Part shown: positions 1 through 9,041 of the stretch, in pieces
How positions within the stretch are numbered: the stretch's first letter is position 1
How the letters are laid out: every line of letters begins with the position of its first letter
Assembly (NCBI RefSeq): GCF_018449775.1
Contig: NZ_JAAVVB010000007.1
Location: 212,045 to 276,044, forward strand
Length of the DNA: 64,000 bases
Source: Mucilaginibacter sp. dw_454
Lineage (GTDB): Bacteria > Bacteroidota > Bacteroidia > Sphingobacteriales > Sphingobacteriaceae
Direction: 5' to 3'
Program-made: the position numbers and the translations under genes
The notes under the pieces: generated by a model
Database searches by the model: none
What the model saw: only the letters and a program-made list of their open reading frames with translations
What the model was told of the DNA's origin: nothing

Positions 1-276
1 GAAAATCCTTATCACCCGATTCCGCCGAATCAGAAGTTTTACCTTGACAAAAATGTGCGGACGCTGCCTCTCGAATTACTAAGTGCGGCGAGATTTAATA
101 GGAAGTACACGAACCTGATACTCATTCAAGAACGGTATGTAGATTTGTATTCGGAGCTGTTTGAGTCATACAGGCTGAAAGATGTTACGAGGAGCATTCC
201 TGCATGGATTAGTTATTTAAAAGGGCTTGACGGACGCCGGGACGACCCCCTGTTGCTATATGAGCTAGAGCTGTAA
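1..276 (+). CDS. C-terminal end of an unrecognised protein (partial)
   Basis: The frame is open from the first base of the window to a TAA at 274-276, so this is the tail of a gene that starts outside. About 91 residues are visible. They are rich in Leu, Tyr and Arg and end in a short acidic tail (YELEL). A GTG at 55 exists, but the reading frame upstream is equally protein-like (ENPYHPIPPNQKFYL), so I take it as internal. I do not recognise the family. It lies tail to tail with the transglutaminase-like lipoprotein, only 5 bases apart. Confidence 0.6.
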   Translation, partial: ENPYHPIPPNQKFYLDKNVRTLPLELLSAARFNRKYTNLILIQERYVDLYSELFESYRLKDVTRSIPAWISYLKGLDGRRDDPLLLYELEL

Positions 277-281
277 GAACC

Positions 282-2213
282 CTACCACCATGCCTGCTTG
301 CCGTTCTGGTATGTAAAGATTCTCGTGTCCCGAAGATCTGTGGAGAGCAGGTACAATGCGTTTGATGGTACGTTCCTGAAATGCAGTTCGTCGGTCCTTG
401 CCACCTGGGTTCCAATAGGCTTCCACTTTCCGTCTATCCAGTAGTTTAATGTGTATGCTTTACCGGGAACAATCCCGTGTTCTCTAGGATTGTCGATCTT
501 GGGCAGCAACGTAATGCTGTCTAGTTTTACTGGCTTCCCTAAATCCAAGGCTATCCACGAGGACGTCAAACCGGATTCATAGCTTGTAAAAGCATTGCCG
601 TCTACGGCTTTGCCCAACCCTTCTTCTTCAGCGAAAGTTGCCCCGAACGGCTCTCCTGAAAGCCGTTTTCCCAATGAATACACGTTGAATTCGGCAACGC
701 TGCATTTGTTTTTCGCAGAAGAAATGAATCTGATATACCTGAAGGTTTTATTGCTGGTAGGAATGATTTTGTTCAAGCCTGGCAGGGCCCTGACTTTAAA
801 CTCGTAAAGATCGGTCCGGTCTGAAAAGTCCCTCTTATTCGCGCCCTGAAGCCTTCCCTCGGTCATATTATCGGTCATATAGCTTTCGGCAACGACAGGG
901 TAGATTCTTTGACAATAAAAATCGCGGATACGGTGTCGCGTGTCGGCAATTAAATCGTGAATGCTTCCATCCTTGTTGAGGATGAAAGGCGGATTGGCAG
1001 GGACAACCCCGTTCCTGCTAAAATACGATGGCATAAAAACTATGCCGCCTTCAACCTTATCAAAAACGGCGCTTTGACCGACCAGTTTGCTCCATGCGAT
1101 CGGTTGCCACTTTTCGTCGTCAAAAACGGACAGATAGGCGAGGCGTGTTTTAGCGTTGTTATTAATTCTATTGAGAACCAGCTTCACCGTGTGCACTTTC
1201 GCGTATTCGTCTGTCACGTCCATGGTATACGGGTCGTCCATGAGCTCGGGCAAAGTTTCGCTTTCGTTGGCCACGCCGGCCAGGCTTAAGGGATTGGCGA
1301 TGAAGGTATGCCTATAGACCTTGCCTCTGACTGTTCCTGGCCGATGCGGGGTGCCGGGATCGTCTTCTGCGGCAAGAAATGGTATCGCCTTGCCCTTTTC
1401 GTTGATTACCACGTCCCAGCTGTGCCCCTGGCGCCGATAGGGCCAGTGAGGCAAAAAGTCAAAGGTGACGGGAATGCCTAAGGATCGCATGGTATAAATA
1501 CCTAAATCAACCATTTCCCTGCAAGACCCTGTCCTGTATTTAATCAGGGTATCTGCATTGTAGTGTGGCAAAAATGTCGCGCGGTTGCTTAAAACCCATC
1601 CTTCTTTAATTAGCTCGTCATTTACCAGGGCGCAAGCAGCAACAACATCGAGTTTTTGCTTTTTTGAATCGAGGATAAAGCTGAACTTTTTGTAAATATC
1701 CATGCGGTTATAGCACGGCGCCTCGTCGTCTATCCTGAATGGCAGAACGTAGTTGCAAAACTGTTCGAAGTCGTAAGATTTCGCCCAAGGGCGTTCACCC
1801 CATTCCTTGAAAGCGGCATCGATGTTAGATATAAGTTGTTCCGCTTTCAGCTCCTTAAGGTCGTACTGAAAGGAAAGGTCGCCCTTGTCGTATGGCCCAT
1901 AAAGCTTGGAGAAGGAATTCATAATGTATTCGCCGTGATCAAGATCCCTCATGACAAACGCGGGATAGTCCATGTATTTTTTAAGGAGCTCGCCGGTATA
2001 GTAGCCCCTTCCGCGATAGTTGTCCACGAGAAACAGCGCCGCTCGGAGCTTCAGGCTATCGCTGGCGGAGCCCGAATAGTGGCTGATAAGCTCGGCGATC
2101 TGAGAGCGATTAGCGCCTGATTCCTCTACGGACCTCTGAATATTTGCCGGAAGCCTTGGTTGCCGGCAAGAAATAACAAGCACGCTCGACAATAAAAAGA
2201 GGATAATTCGCAT
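282..2213 (-). CDS. Lipoprotein with transglutaminase-like core and C-terminal discoidin domain
   Basis: The 643-residue protein starts with a lipoprotein signal peptide (lipobox around VISCRQ, Cys16), so it should be an outer-membrane or periplasmic lipoprotein. A transglutaminase-like fold is suggested in the middle: a Cys in GSCREMVDLG, a His in GHSWDVV and acidic residues in AAEDDPG, in the Cys-His-Asp order of that superfamily. The last 150 residues resemble an F5/8 type C (discoidin) carbohydrate-binding module (FRYIRFIS, AVDGN, SSWIALDLGKPVKLDSI). It is transcribed divergently from the tandem jelly-roll lipoprotein at 2274, with a 60-base shared promoter region. The substrate is unknown; action on surface peptides or glycans is inference. 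Confidence 0.75.
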   Translation of the reverse strand: MRIILFLLSSVLVISCRQPRLPANIQRSVEESGANRSQIAELISHYSGSASDSLKLRAALFLVDNYRGRGYYTGELLKKYMDYPAFVMRDLDHGEYIMNSFSKLYGPYDKGDLSFQYDLKELKAEQLISNIDAAFKEWGERPWAKSYDFEQFCNYVLPFRIDDEAPCYNRMDIYKKFSFILDSKKQKLDVVAACALVNDELIKEGWVLSNRATFLPHYNADTLIKYRTGSCREMVDLGIYTMRSLGIPVTFDFLPHWPYRRQGHSWDVVINEKGKAIPFLAAEDDPGTPHRPGTVRGKVYRHTFIANPLSLAGVANESETLPELMDDPYTMDVTDEYAKVHTVKLVLNRINNNAKTRLAYLSVFDDEKWQPIAWSKLVGQSAVFDKVEGGIVFMPSYFSRNGVVPANPPFILNKDGSIHDLIADTRHRIRDFYCQRIYPVVAESYMTDNMTEGRLQGANKRDFSDRTDLYEFKVRALPGLNKIIPTSNKTFRYIRFISSAKNKCSVAEFNVYSLGKRLSGEPFGATFAEEEGLGKAVDGNAFTSYESGLTSSWIALDLGKPVKLDSITLLPKIDNPREHGIVPGKAYTLNYWIDGKWKPIGTQVARTDELHFRNVPSNALYLLSTDLRDTRIFTYQNGKQAWW

Positions 2214-2273
2214 TTTAGGTGTGATAAGTTTTTTATATTTAAAACTAATTAAAAATACCTAAGCCTGAACCAA

Positions 2274-3641
2274 ATGAAATCTTTTTTTACTTTTTTGGCA
2301 TTTATTTCTTGTGCGCTAGGATGCACGCAGGCAAAAAAAGAATGCAGCACGATTTTTCTCGGCGAGCGGTGGAGATTTAAAATTGGCGACTCCAAGAGCT
2401 ATTCAAGCCCCGGGCTCGACGATTCCGGCTGGTCGTTGATAAAAAACGATGAAACATTTGAACAGCTGGGGGTAAGCAATGATGCCGGTGACGGGATTGC
2501 GTGGTACCGGTATAAGGTGGTTATTCCTTCGGCAATGAGGAAACACGGGGGAGCGAAAAAGCTAGAGTTTTATTTGGGGCTCATAGGTGACCGGGACCAG
2601 TTTTTCCTCAACGGCAATCTTATCGGCGGAAACAACGTCGCAGGAGACACGTCGTTCGTTTCCGCGGCTTCCATGCCCGATCTGACGCGCAAATATGAAA
2701 TTCCTATAGGAAGCAGGCTGATAAATTGGGATGGGGAGAATCTGATAGCCGTTAGGGTTCTTAGCAAGCAAAAGGCTGGTGGCGGCATGACTTCCGACGT
2801 GTTTATAAAGACGTCGACATTCGAATTAGTCCGGGGCTTCAAGTTGGCGGCAAGATGGAAGTTCAAAGCAGGGGACTCCTCCGGTTATAAAAACATCGAT
2901 CTCAATGACAAAGAGTGGCGCTCAATTTCCAGCGGCGAAGTTTGGGAGAGGCAGGGACATAACGGGCTTGACGGCTTCGCCTGGTATAGGCAGGCCGTAG
3001 ATTTGACAGGTTTAAGCTTACAAATTCGACAGTCCAACAATTCGACAGTTAGGTTTTTGATCGGCAAAGTGGACGACACCGACCAGGTTTTCCTAAATGG
3101 TGAGCTGATAGGAGAGAACGGGTCAACAGCGAAACCCGGTTATGCCGGCAATATTCGCTTTAAGGACAGGTCGACCTTAGCGGGTCTGGACAGAATGTAT
3201 GACTTAAGCTCAAACGACCGGCGGATAAAATGGAGCGGGAAAAACGTGTTGGCCGTTCGAGTTTTTGACAGCGGGGGTGACGGCGGCTTAACAGGAAGGC
3301 CCCAGGTTGCGGTGCTTGGTTATGACAACAACACCAGGGTTGACCTGTCCAGGCTCTATAAGATAAATGGCAATAACGTGTTGGACACGGTTGCTGTTTT
3401 GTATAACAACAACGCTGCTAAGTTTAGGGGCAGAGTGAAATATGATGTTCAAAGTACCGGTTTTGCGAGGAAAATCGAACGCGATTTTGACGTGGAAATC
3501 GGTCCCAGGGATTCTCTGGCTATTCCTATATCGATACCGTATACCAGGGAAAAGACAACCTTAAAGTTTTTTTTGGACGACGAATCGTCGTCAACTATCT
3601 TTTATAATGAAGTGAGGCTGCCTTTCGTACTTTTCAAATGA
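2274..3641 (+). CDS. Lipoprotein with two tandem GH2-like jelly-roll (sugar-binding type) repeats
   Basis: The protein has 455 residues and a lipoprotein signal (SCALGCTQ, Cys17). Residues about 25-185 and 190-350 are two copies of the same module: W-[RK]-F-K-x-GDS, then a GIAWYR or GFAWYR strand, then a DRDQFFLNG or DDTDQVFLNG loop. This pattern is typical of the N-terminal galactose-binding-like fold of GH2 enzymes and sialate esterases, but no catalytic domain follows. The last 100 residues are beta-rich and unassigned. The stop overlaps the start of the next gene (ATGA), so the two are translationally coupled. A glycan-binding surface protein is the likeliest role. Confidence 0.7.
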   Translation: MKSFFTFLAFISCALGCTQAKKECSTIFLGERWRFKIGDSKSYSSPGLDDSGWSLIKNDETFEQLGVSNDAGDGIAWYRYKVVIPSAMRKHGGAKKLEFYLGLIGDRDQFFLNGNLIGGNNVAGDTSFVSAASMPDLTRKYEIPIGSRLINWDGENLIAVRVLSKQKAGGGMTSDVFIKTSTFELVRGFKLAARWKFKAGDSSGYKNIDLNDKEWRSISSGEVWERQGHNGLDGFAWYRQAVDLTGLSLQIRQSNNSTVRFLIGKVDDTDQVFLNGELIGENGSTAKPGYAGNIRFKDRSTLAGLDRMYDLSSNDRRIKWSGKNVLAVRVFDSGGDGGLTGRPQVAVLGYDNNTRVDLSRLYKINGNNVLDTVAVLYNNNAAKFRGRVKYDVQSTGFARKIERDFDVEIGPRDSLAIPISIPYTREKTTLKFFLDDESSSTIFYNEVRLPFVLFK

Positions 3642-4936
3642 TGACCATGTTCAATTATATAAGAGCAAAACTTTTGCAGCTGGACAAAACCATACTACTA
3701 GCAATTTTCCACCTTTCTCTCCTTGCATGCTTATACGCACTGCTGTCTATTTATTGTAGGAAAAGCTACGCGATGCCGAGCCAATCCAACTTGCTCCATT
3801 ATGACGCGTACTGGTATTTCTCTATCAAGGAGTTCGGGTATTATTACCAGCCCAACGCGGGTAACAATGCCGCCTTTTTTCCCTTATTTCCCTTGGTTTG
3901 GAGCTATTTTGACTTCAGCAATCTAGGCATCAGTCTTTTTAATCTCGCGGTTTTTGGCTGTTCGTTTGTTGTCCTGCTGAAAGTCGAAAAGCTAAAGGCC
4001 GGATTCTTGCTGATGCTTCTATCGTTTCCCTCGTTTATCTTCTTCGCTCTGCCTTACTCCGAATCGCTGTTTTTTCTTTTCTGCACCATACTTATCATCG
4101 GGTACAGAAAAAAATCGAACCTGCTAATCTGCATAGGCCTCTTCGGCGCTTCGTTGGTCCGGTCGGTTTGCATGATATTTTTGCCGGCTATAATCATATG
4201 CGAGTTACTAACCGCAACATTCGAACGAAATTCTATTATAAAAGCGGTCTGCAAGTTGTTGGCAAGTACCGCGGGCTTTCTGTTGGCATCCTGGTATTTG
4301 AAATGTGCCACTGGAAAGTGGTTTTATTTTATTGAGATCCAAAAATATTGGAATCGGCATTGGCTTGTCCCTACTTTTCCGTTGACCACAATCTCTCCAG
4401 CGCGGGTTCTTGGCGTAGACGCTGTTACGCTCCTTTTGGGCTGCATAGCGATTTACATCTGCATCAAAGCAGCCGTAATAAGGATTCGGCGGAAAGTTTC
4501 TGAATCTGCAACAGAGAATCGCGACCTAGATCCTTCGGTCTTAATGTCCGCATTGTATATGTCGGGAATGTCTATCCTAGATGTCGTCTTCAGTTATAAA
4601 AGCAATGGGGGCACTAACATTTGGAGCCTGAATCGTCACGTGATGTGCACCCCGTTTGCCTTAATCTTCTTGGTCTATCTATTTAAGCACTTTAATCCAC
4701 TACCGCTTGAACGCTTAGGCCTTGCCCTGCTCATTGTATTGGGGGTGTTTTTCACGGGCGCTTTCGAATATCCTAATCTAAGGGTTTTAGGTTTTCTTGT
4801 AATGTTTTTTTCGACCTTAATTGCTCTCAAACATCATAAAGCTGCTTTGGGGTTTTTCGTCATCTACTATTTGCTCGCGATATTTTTGCAAACCGCGTTT
4901 TACGCCGAGTTTTTAAACAAGTTGTGGTTGGGGTAA
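3638..4936 (+). CDS. Multi-pass membrane glycosyltransferase, PIG-V-like (GT-C fold)
   Basis: The 432-residue protein is hydrophobic, with about 10 predicted membrane segments. The first extracytoplasmic loop carries DAYWYFSIKEFGYYY followed by AAFFPLFPL, which matches the conserved D-x-x-Y, GY and FFPLFP pattern of PIG-V type lipid-linked mannosyltransferases. Such enzymes use polyprenyl-phosphate sugars on the outer face of the membrane. It is coupled to the jelly-roll lipoprotein by a 4-base overlap, which suggests that the lipoprotein or a partner glycan is modified or bound by the same system. The donor sugar cannot be read from sequence. Confidence 0.7.
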   Translation: MMTMFNYIRAKLLQLDKTILLAIFHLSLLACLYALLSIYCRKSYAMPSQSNLLHYDAYWYFSIKEFGYYYQPNAGNNAAFFPLFPLVWSYFDFSNLGISLFNLAVFGCSFVVLLKVEKLKAGFLLMLLSFPSFIFFALPYSESLFFLFCTILIIGYRKKSNLLICIGLFGASLVRSVCMIFLPAIIICELLTATFERNSIIKAVCKLLASTAGFLLASWYLKCATGKWFYFIEIQKYWNRHWLVPTFPLTTISPARVLGVDAVTLLLGCIAIYICIKAAVIRIRRKVSESATENRDLDPSVLMSALYMSGMSILDVVFSYKSNGGTNIWSLNRHVMCTPFALIFLVYLFKHFNPLPLERLGLALLIVLGVFFTGAFEYPNLRVLGFLVMFFSTLIALKHHKAALGFFVIYYLLAIFLQTAFYAEFLNKLWLG

Positions 4937-5316
4937 TGAAAGCGGCTTCTGAGAAGAGCGTCGAGATTACCAGTCGTAGCCGTGACGCAGGAGCTTCTAC
5001 CTCTTTGCTCACGACAACAGGGTCTCCCTTCTGCTCACAAGGAAAATAGCACTTATACTTGGCGGCGGGGTGTTTAGCCAATTCACCGACAAGGCCGCGA
5101 TGTTGCCGGCGTGTTTGAAAGAATAATCATAGACGTTACCTGGCGAAGGAAGCGCCTGGTCGAATAACCTCTTATCCCGCCGATGGTGCGTTTCTCGACA
5201 CGAATGTCATCTCTTTTGCTTTAATATTTTTGCTCGTGTGCAAGATAGCGCGCCTGGGGCGAAGGTCGACATCTTGTCGGCGCGCTATCTGGGAGAAATC
5301 TCTCCTATTTTCCTAT
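4937..5316. other. Gene-free stretch with a 12-bp inverted repeat
   Basis: No convincing gene lies here. A minus-strand frame at about 4940-5110 reads somewhat like protein (a WLNTPPP stretch followed by KYKCYFPCEQ) and could be the remnant of a lost gene, but I cannot assign it. A perfect inverted repeat of AGATAGCGCGCC lies at 5243-5254 and 5279-5290 with a 24-base spacer. It sits 3' of the lipocalin-like gene and has only a weak T-run, so it could be a terminator or a recombination-related site. Confidence 0.4.
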
Positions 5317-5775
5317 CTAGTGCGAAAACGTCGTGCGCGTATTGGTGAAGTTCGTGGTAACCTTGGTGCTCACATTGTAATCGTAGGTGTCAGCAGGGAG
5401 TGCGTGGGAGAGTTGCAGAGAATTTGCCGTAAGCGACGCGATGGTGACTGTTGAACTGGTGCCCCCCGAGCTGACCATCACGAGCTGCGTCTTGTCCGTA
5501 GAGAGCTGCCACGCGCCAGCCGAGCCCGAGGTCGTTCCCGTCGTGTAGGTGCCGTTGTCGTAGAAGGTGATCGGCGCGAGGTATTCCGCGCCCGCCCACG
5601 ACGGGGGAGTGATCCAGTTTCCCTGCGTCGTCTGCCATTCCATGGCTCCCGGCTTCCAGGCCGCGGTGGTAAGCAGGCTTGACTTTTCCTTTGCCTGTTC
5701 TGATTTCTTGCAAGACGCCAGGGACGATCCCCAGAGCAGCGCCGCAAGTAGCGCGTAGGTTCTGATTGCTTTCAT
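5317..5775 (-). CDS. Small lipocalin-like lipoprotein
   Basis: The 152-residue protein has a signal peptide ending in SLASCKK, with the lipidated Cys at about residue 22. The mature part is beta-rich with the usual layout of Bacteroidota lipocalin-like lipoproteins: a W-K-P start, a FYDNGTYTTG strand, a GAWQLS turn and alternating hydrophobic strands. No enzyme motif is seen. It is divergent from the XRE regulator at 5885, and a perfect 26-bp palindrome lies between the two starts, so it is probably controlled by that regulator. Codon use is GC-rich compared with the chromosome. Confidence 0.7.
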   Translation of the reverse strand: MKAIRTYALLAALLWGSSLASCKKSEQAKEKSSLLTTAAWKPGAMEWQTTQGNWITPPSWAGAEYLAPITFYDNGTYTTGTTSGSAGAWQLSTDKTQLVMVSSGGTSSTVTIASLTANSLQLSHALPADTYDYNVSTKVTTNFTNTRTTFSH

Positions 5776-5828
5776 GAGCTGGTTTGATTAGTTGATGTTT
5801 GGATTGTTTATCGGGGAACAATATAGGC

Positions 5829-5854
5829 AATAGTTATCATATATGATAACTATT
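5829..5854. promoter_or_regulatory. Perfect 26-bp palindrome, likely operator of the XRE regulator
   Basis: Two 13-base arms meet at 5841/5842 (left arm AATAGTTATCATA). It lies between the divergent lipocalin-like gene and the XRE gene. Because the ATG at 5843 falls inside it, I place the regulator start at 5885. Autoregulation is inference from position and symmetry. Confidence 0.65.
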
Positions 5855-5884
5855 TGTCGCAAAATAAGTTGGACATTTCCCCTC

Positions 5885-6118
5885 ATGAAAGCGCGGGAAA
5901 AAGAAGACGGGGATTTCCTGGCGGCGCTGGGTTCCAGGATAGCGGCGATACGGAAGGAGAAGGGGGTCACCCAGGTGGAGCTGGCCTATCGCTGCGACAT
6001 CGAGAAGTCGAACATGCGGAGGATCGAGGCGGGTAACACCAACGTCACGGTTCTGATGCTGAAAAGAATCTGCACCGCGCTCGAGATTCCTATGAACGAT
6101 CTGTTCGTTACTCAATAG
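5885..6118 (+). CDS. XRE-family helix-turn-helix regulator
   Basis: The protein is a 77-residue single-domain DNA-binding protein. Residues about 10-70 form a Cro/CI-type five-helix domain (LGSRIAAIRKEKGVTQVELA, then MRRIEAGNTNVTVLMLKRICTAL), a layout common in Bacteroidota one-domain regulators. An upstream in-frame ATG at 5843 would add 14 residues but lies inside the palindrome, so 5885 is preferred. Its probable target is the palindrome at 5829-5854, which also covers the promoter of the lipoprotein at 5775. Confidence 0.85.
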   Translation: MKAREKEDGDFLAALGSRIAAIRKEKGVTQVELAYRCDIEKSNMRRIEAGNTNVTVLMLKRICTALEIPMNDLFVTQ

Positions 6119-6278
6119 CACAATAAGTAGAAGAGGCGTATATACATATTGTCCAATGGAATAGAGAACCACGCGGTTTGCTCGCCTGTATGTTAATTGC
6201 CGTTGCTATCGGTGTCATTATCCCGCGTTGCCTTGCCATGCATGCGCTCTGGTATTTATGGATTCTGTCGAGAATGTC

Positions 6279-9041
6279 TCAGACGCCAGGAGCCTGTTTT
6301 CTTACAATTCTTTTTATGATCTCAGCCTTTATGGAGTCCTGGGTCGCGCTGTCGTACTTTACCTTTATTCTGTACCCCTTCATAGTTTTATCTTCGGAAT
6401 ACCTATCCGCCGAGTCGGCGAATAATAAGGATATCCGTTCCGGCGCAATTAAAAGGACCTTCTCCCTTTGCTCAGCTGAGAGAGATTGGTTGACCTTTTT
6501 TTCTATCTGAAGCAGCTTCTGTGGCTTGGGCGAACAGACGACAATCCTGGCATGGCCCGCGGCCAGGCACTTTCTAATGTTATGCAGCTCCCACTCTGCA
6601 CCCGTGGATACGGACACCTCCACGGCTATCGTTTCGGTTCCTTTCTGCAACAGGACATCTATCTGCCCCAAGCCGTCCTCGGTAGGGACTTCCAAGTTGG
6701 CCTTGTAACCGTGCTGTTCCGCCATTGCCTTTATGAGGTTTTGCAGATATCGATGCTCCCGCATCTCGCTCCTATTGGGCCTTTCGGTCTCAGCGGACGA
6801 AGCATATTTGTCGGGGGCGCTTTCGCTGGGCAAATCGTGTCTCGCTATCGCTGGCGGAGATTGTGACGTTGGCTCCTGATCTGAAGCGCTATCAGCCGCG
6901 GGCGATACTTGAACGCTATAGCGATCGCGGGAGTGCTCGATGCACGCGGCTTTTTGTCCCGCGTCTTCGCTCGCCTGCACGATGCTCAGGTTAAAGTCCG
7001 CGTCCGCGGTGTTCACCCTCGCCACCGCCTCGCCAACCCCGAGGTTTTGCAGGTCGTCGGCATTAAACCCGCCGAAGCCCTCCTGCATCCGCCGGGCGTC
7101 GGTGTCCGAGAGACGAAAGCAGATGCGGGTACCCGCGTTTGACATCAGCGCGCTGGCGATATCGCTGTCGTTGCGCTGCACCTGCTGCATGTCCTGGTGC
7201 GCCAGCACCAGGCCCAGGCCGAACTTGCGCCCGCCGCTGAGGATATGGCCCATGCTCTCTGTAACGAAGTTGTGGAACTCGTCTATGTAGCAAAAGAAGG
7301 GGACGCGGTCCCGCGCGGATTGCTGCTGTCTTGCCATCGCGCACTGCTGCAATTTAGCGACGATGCATGCGCCGAGCAGGTAACTGTTTTCAGCGCCCAT
7401 CAGTCCCTGCGAGAGCTTCACGAGGACGATCTTGCTGGAGTCCATCAGGGAGCCGAAGTCCAGGCCCCGATGCTGGCAGATCATGTTGCGGATCGCCCTG
7501 GGGCGCAGAAAGCTGTCAAGGCGGGTCAGGATCGAGCCGATGGACGCCGACTTTATCAGGGGATATTCGGTCTGCCAGTAATATTTGATGTCCGCGTCGG
7601 TGCAGGTGGCGAGCTTTAGGCTGCGGTAGGCGGGCTCTACCAGGAAGCGGCGAAGCTCGCCCAGATGTCCCGGCGTAGAGTTGTACAGAAACGCCATAAC
7701 GGCGTTGGCAAGTATCGAGTTTAGGTTGTCGCCCCAGGAAGTGTTGAACCTTCTGAAGAGCGACACGAGGTCGCTGGCGAGCAGTTCTCGCTCCGCGTCG
7801 CTGTGGGCGGAAAGGATGTTGAAGCCGACTGGGTATCCGGCGTCCGAAGGGTCGATAAGGACGACGTCCTGCACGCGCCCGGCAGGGATGGAATCCAGAA
7901 CGAGGTCGATGAGGTCCCCGTGGGGATCGAGGCAGCAGAGCCCCATGCCGTTCCGTATGTCTTGGAGCATGAGAGAATGCAGCAGCGTGGACTTGCCCAC
8001 GCCGCTGCCTCCCAGGATGTGCACGTGCTTCGTGCGCTGCATCACGCCTATGCCGACCGCGGCAGAGCGCCCCTGGTGCTCGTTGATTCCCAGGACGTAG
8101 CTTTCGTCGCTTAGGTGCTCAGGCGCGCCTTTCGTGGCGCGCCCGTTTGCAAGCAGCCTTGAAAGGCTGGCGCTCGGCAGGTGCGCGAAGGCGGCAAGTT
8201 CCCTTACGTTCAGGATCATTCCCAGCCGGCGGGTTTGCCGGCCTGCGATGTCCCTTAGGCGCAGTTCGAGGCTGTAGTCGTGGTTGGGCAGCGCCAGCAG
8301 GGAGTTCGCTGGCGAGATTGATGCCAGCACGATGCAGCGCACGCCGTGCTCCGCCAGGTGTTGCGCCGCCTGGCCCGTCTCCGCTATGGTAAGCACCCGC
8401 AGACTTGCGCCGACGAGAGGCAGCGCGGTCTTTTCCTGCGCGAGCCTGGGCATTTCCGGCGCGTTATAGAAGAACGACCCGTCGCCCCGGTTGTCGGTCA
8501 CGGAATTGTTGATGCTTTCCGCCCAGGCGTGACGCAGGCCGCAGAAAAGCGCCTGCACGACGACGGCCTCCCGCTCCCGCAGTTGCGAGATGACTCCGAA
8601 CAGGGGAGTATAGGGGTCTTGTCCCTTGCCTTCGAATCCGGCCATCGGGCGCGTGAACTCCTCGCTAAGCCCGAAGTCCGAGGCGCAAAATCCGCCTCCT
8701 CCCTTCATGAGCGCGGCGAGCATGTCGTCCCGAACTTCCGAAACAGCGCATTCTGGCAGATAGGCTTCCAACTGCGCCCTGAGCCAGTACGCGCCGCCCG
8801 AATTGCAGGCGAACTGCAGCGTCACTAGAGCGCTCGTAGCGATAAGCTCGAAGCTGATCGTCTGCCTGCCCGACGCCAGCATAGCAAGCAGACGCTCAAT
8901 GGAGGCAGCGTTTGCCGAATACGTTTTCGGGATGGAAACCGCAAAAATCACGTTATCCCCCGTGATCGCTGCTTTCGTACGCCAAAGGTTGCGGCGGATC
9001 GGGGATGGTTGGCGAGCTATCGGTTGCGGCAGTCGTTGCAC
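6279..9041 (-). CDS. VirD4/TraD-like coupling ATPase with C-terminal nuclease-like domain
   Basis: The protein is 920 residues with a GTG start. The N-terminal 300 residues form an unassigned alpha/beta region. A Walker A (GGSGVGKST, about residues 341-349), a DPHGD motif and a Walker B (YIDEFHNF, about residue 585) define a VirD4/TraD/HerA-type P-loop ATPase that would pump or thread DNA as a hexamer. After a Ser/Pro-rich linker, residues about 765-905 look like a PD-(D/E)xK fold (IDVLLQ, Asp near 794; AVEVSV, Glu near 807), but the usual Lys is Ser, so cleavage activity is uncertain. It is third in an operon with 9227-9697 and 8953-9225 and overlaps the latter by 89 bases. No relaxase partner is visible. 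Confidence 0.8.
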   Translation of the reverse strand: MQRLPQPIARQPSPIRRNLWRTKAAITGDNVIFAVSIPKTYSANAASIERLLAMLASGRQTISFELIATSALVTLQFACNSGGAYWLRAQLEAYLPECAVSEVRDDMLAALMKGGGGFCASDFGLSEEFTRPMAGFEGKGQDPYTPLFGVISQLREREAVVVQALFCGLRHAWAESINNSVTDNRGDGSFFYNAPEMPRLAQEKTALPLVGASLRVLTIAETGQAAQHLAEHGVRCIVLASISPANSLLALPNHDYSLELRLRDIAGRQTRRLGMILNVRELAAFAHLPSASLSRLLANGRATKGAPEHLSDESYVLGINEHQGRSAAVGIGVMQRTKHVHILGGSGVGKSTLLHSLMLQDIRNGMGLCCLDPHGDLIDLVLDSIPAGRVQDVVLIDPSDAGYPVGFNILSAHSDAERELLASDLVSLFRRFNTSWGDNLNSILANAVMAFLYNSTPGHLGELRRFLVEPAYRSLKLATCTDADIKYYWQTEYPLIKSASIGSILTRLDSFLRPRAIRNMICQHRGLDFGSLMDSSKIVLVKLSQGLMGAENSYLLGACIVAKLQQCAMARQQQSARDRVPFFCYIDEFHNFVTESMGHILSGGRKFGLGLVLAHQDMQQVQRNDSDIASALMSNAGTRICFRLSDTDARRMQEGFGGFNADDLQNLGVGEAVARVNTADADFNLSIVQASEDAGQKAACIEHSRDRYSVQVSPAADSASDQEPTSQSPPAIARHDLPSESAPDKYASSAETERPNRSEMREHRYLQNLIKAMAEQHGYKANLEVPTEDGLGQIDVLLQKGTETIAVEVSVSTGAEWELHNIRKCLAAGHARIVVCSPKPQKLLQIEKKVNQSLSAEQREKVLLIAPERISLLFADSADRYSEDKTMKGYRIKVKYDSATQDSIKAEIIKRIVRKQAPGV

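Noticed and set aside
4860..5081. Minus-strand frame of 73 codons after the PIG-V-like gene
   Set aside because: It overlaps the end of a real gene and has no recognisable domain; at most a remnant, described as gene-free stretch.
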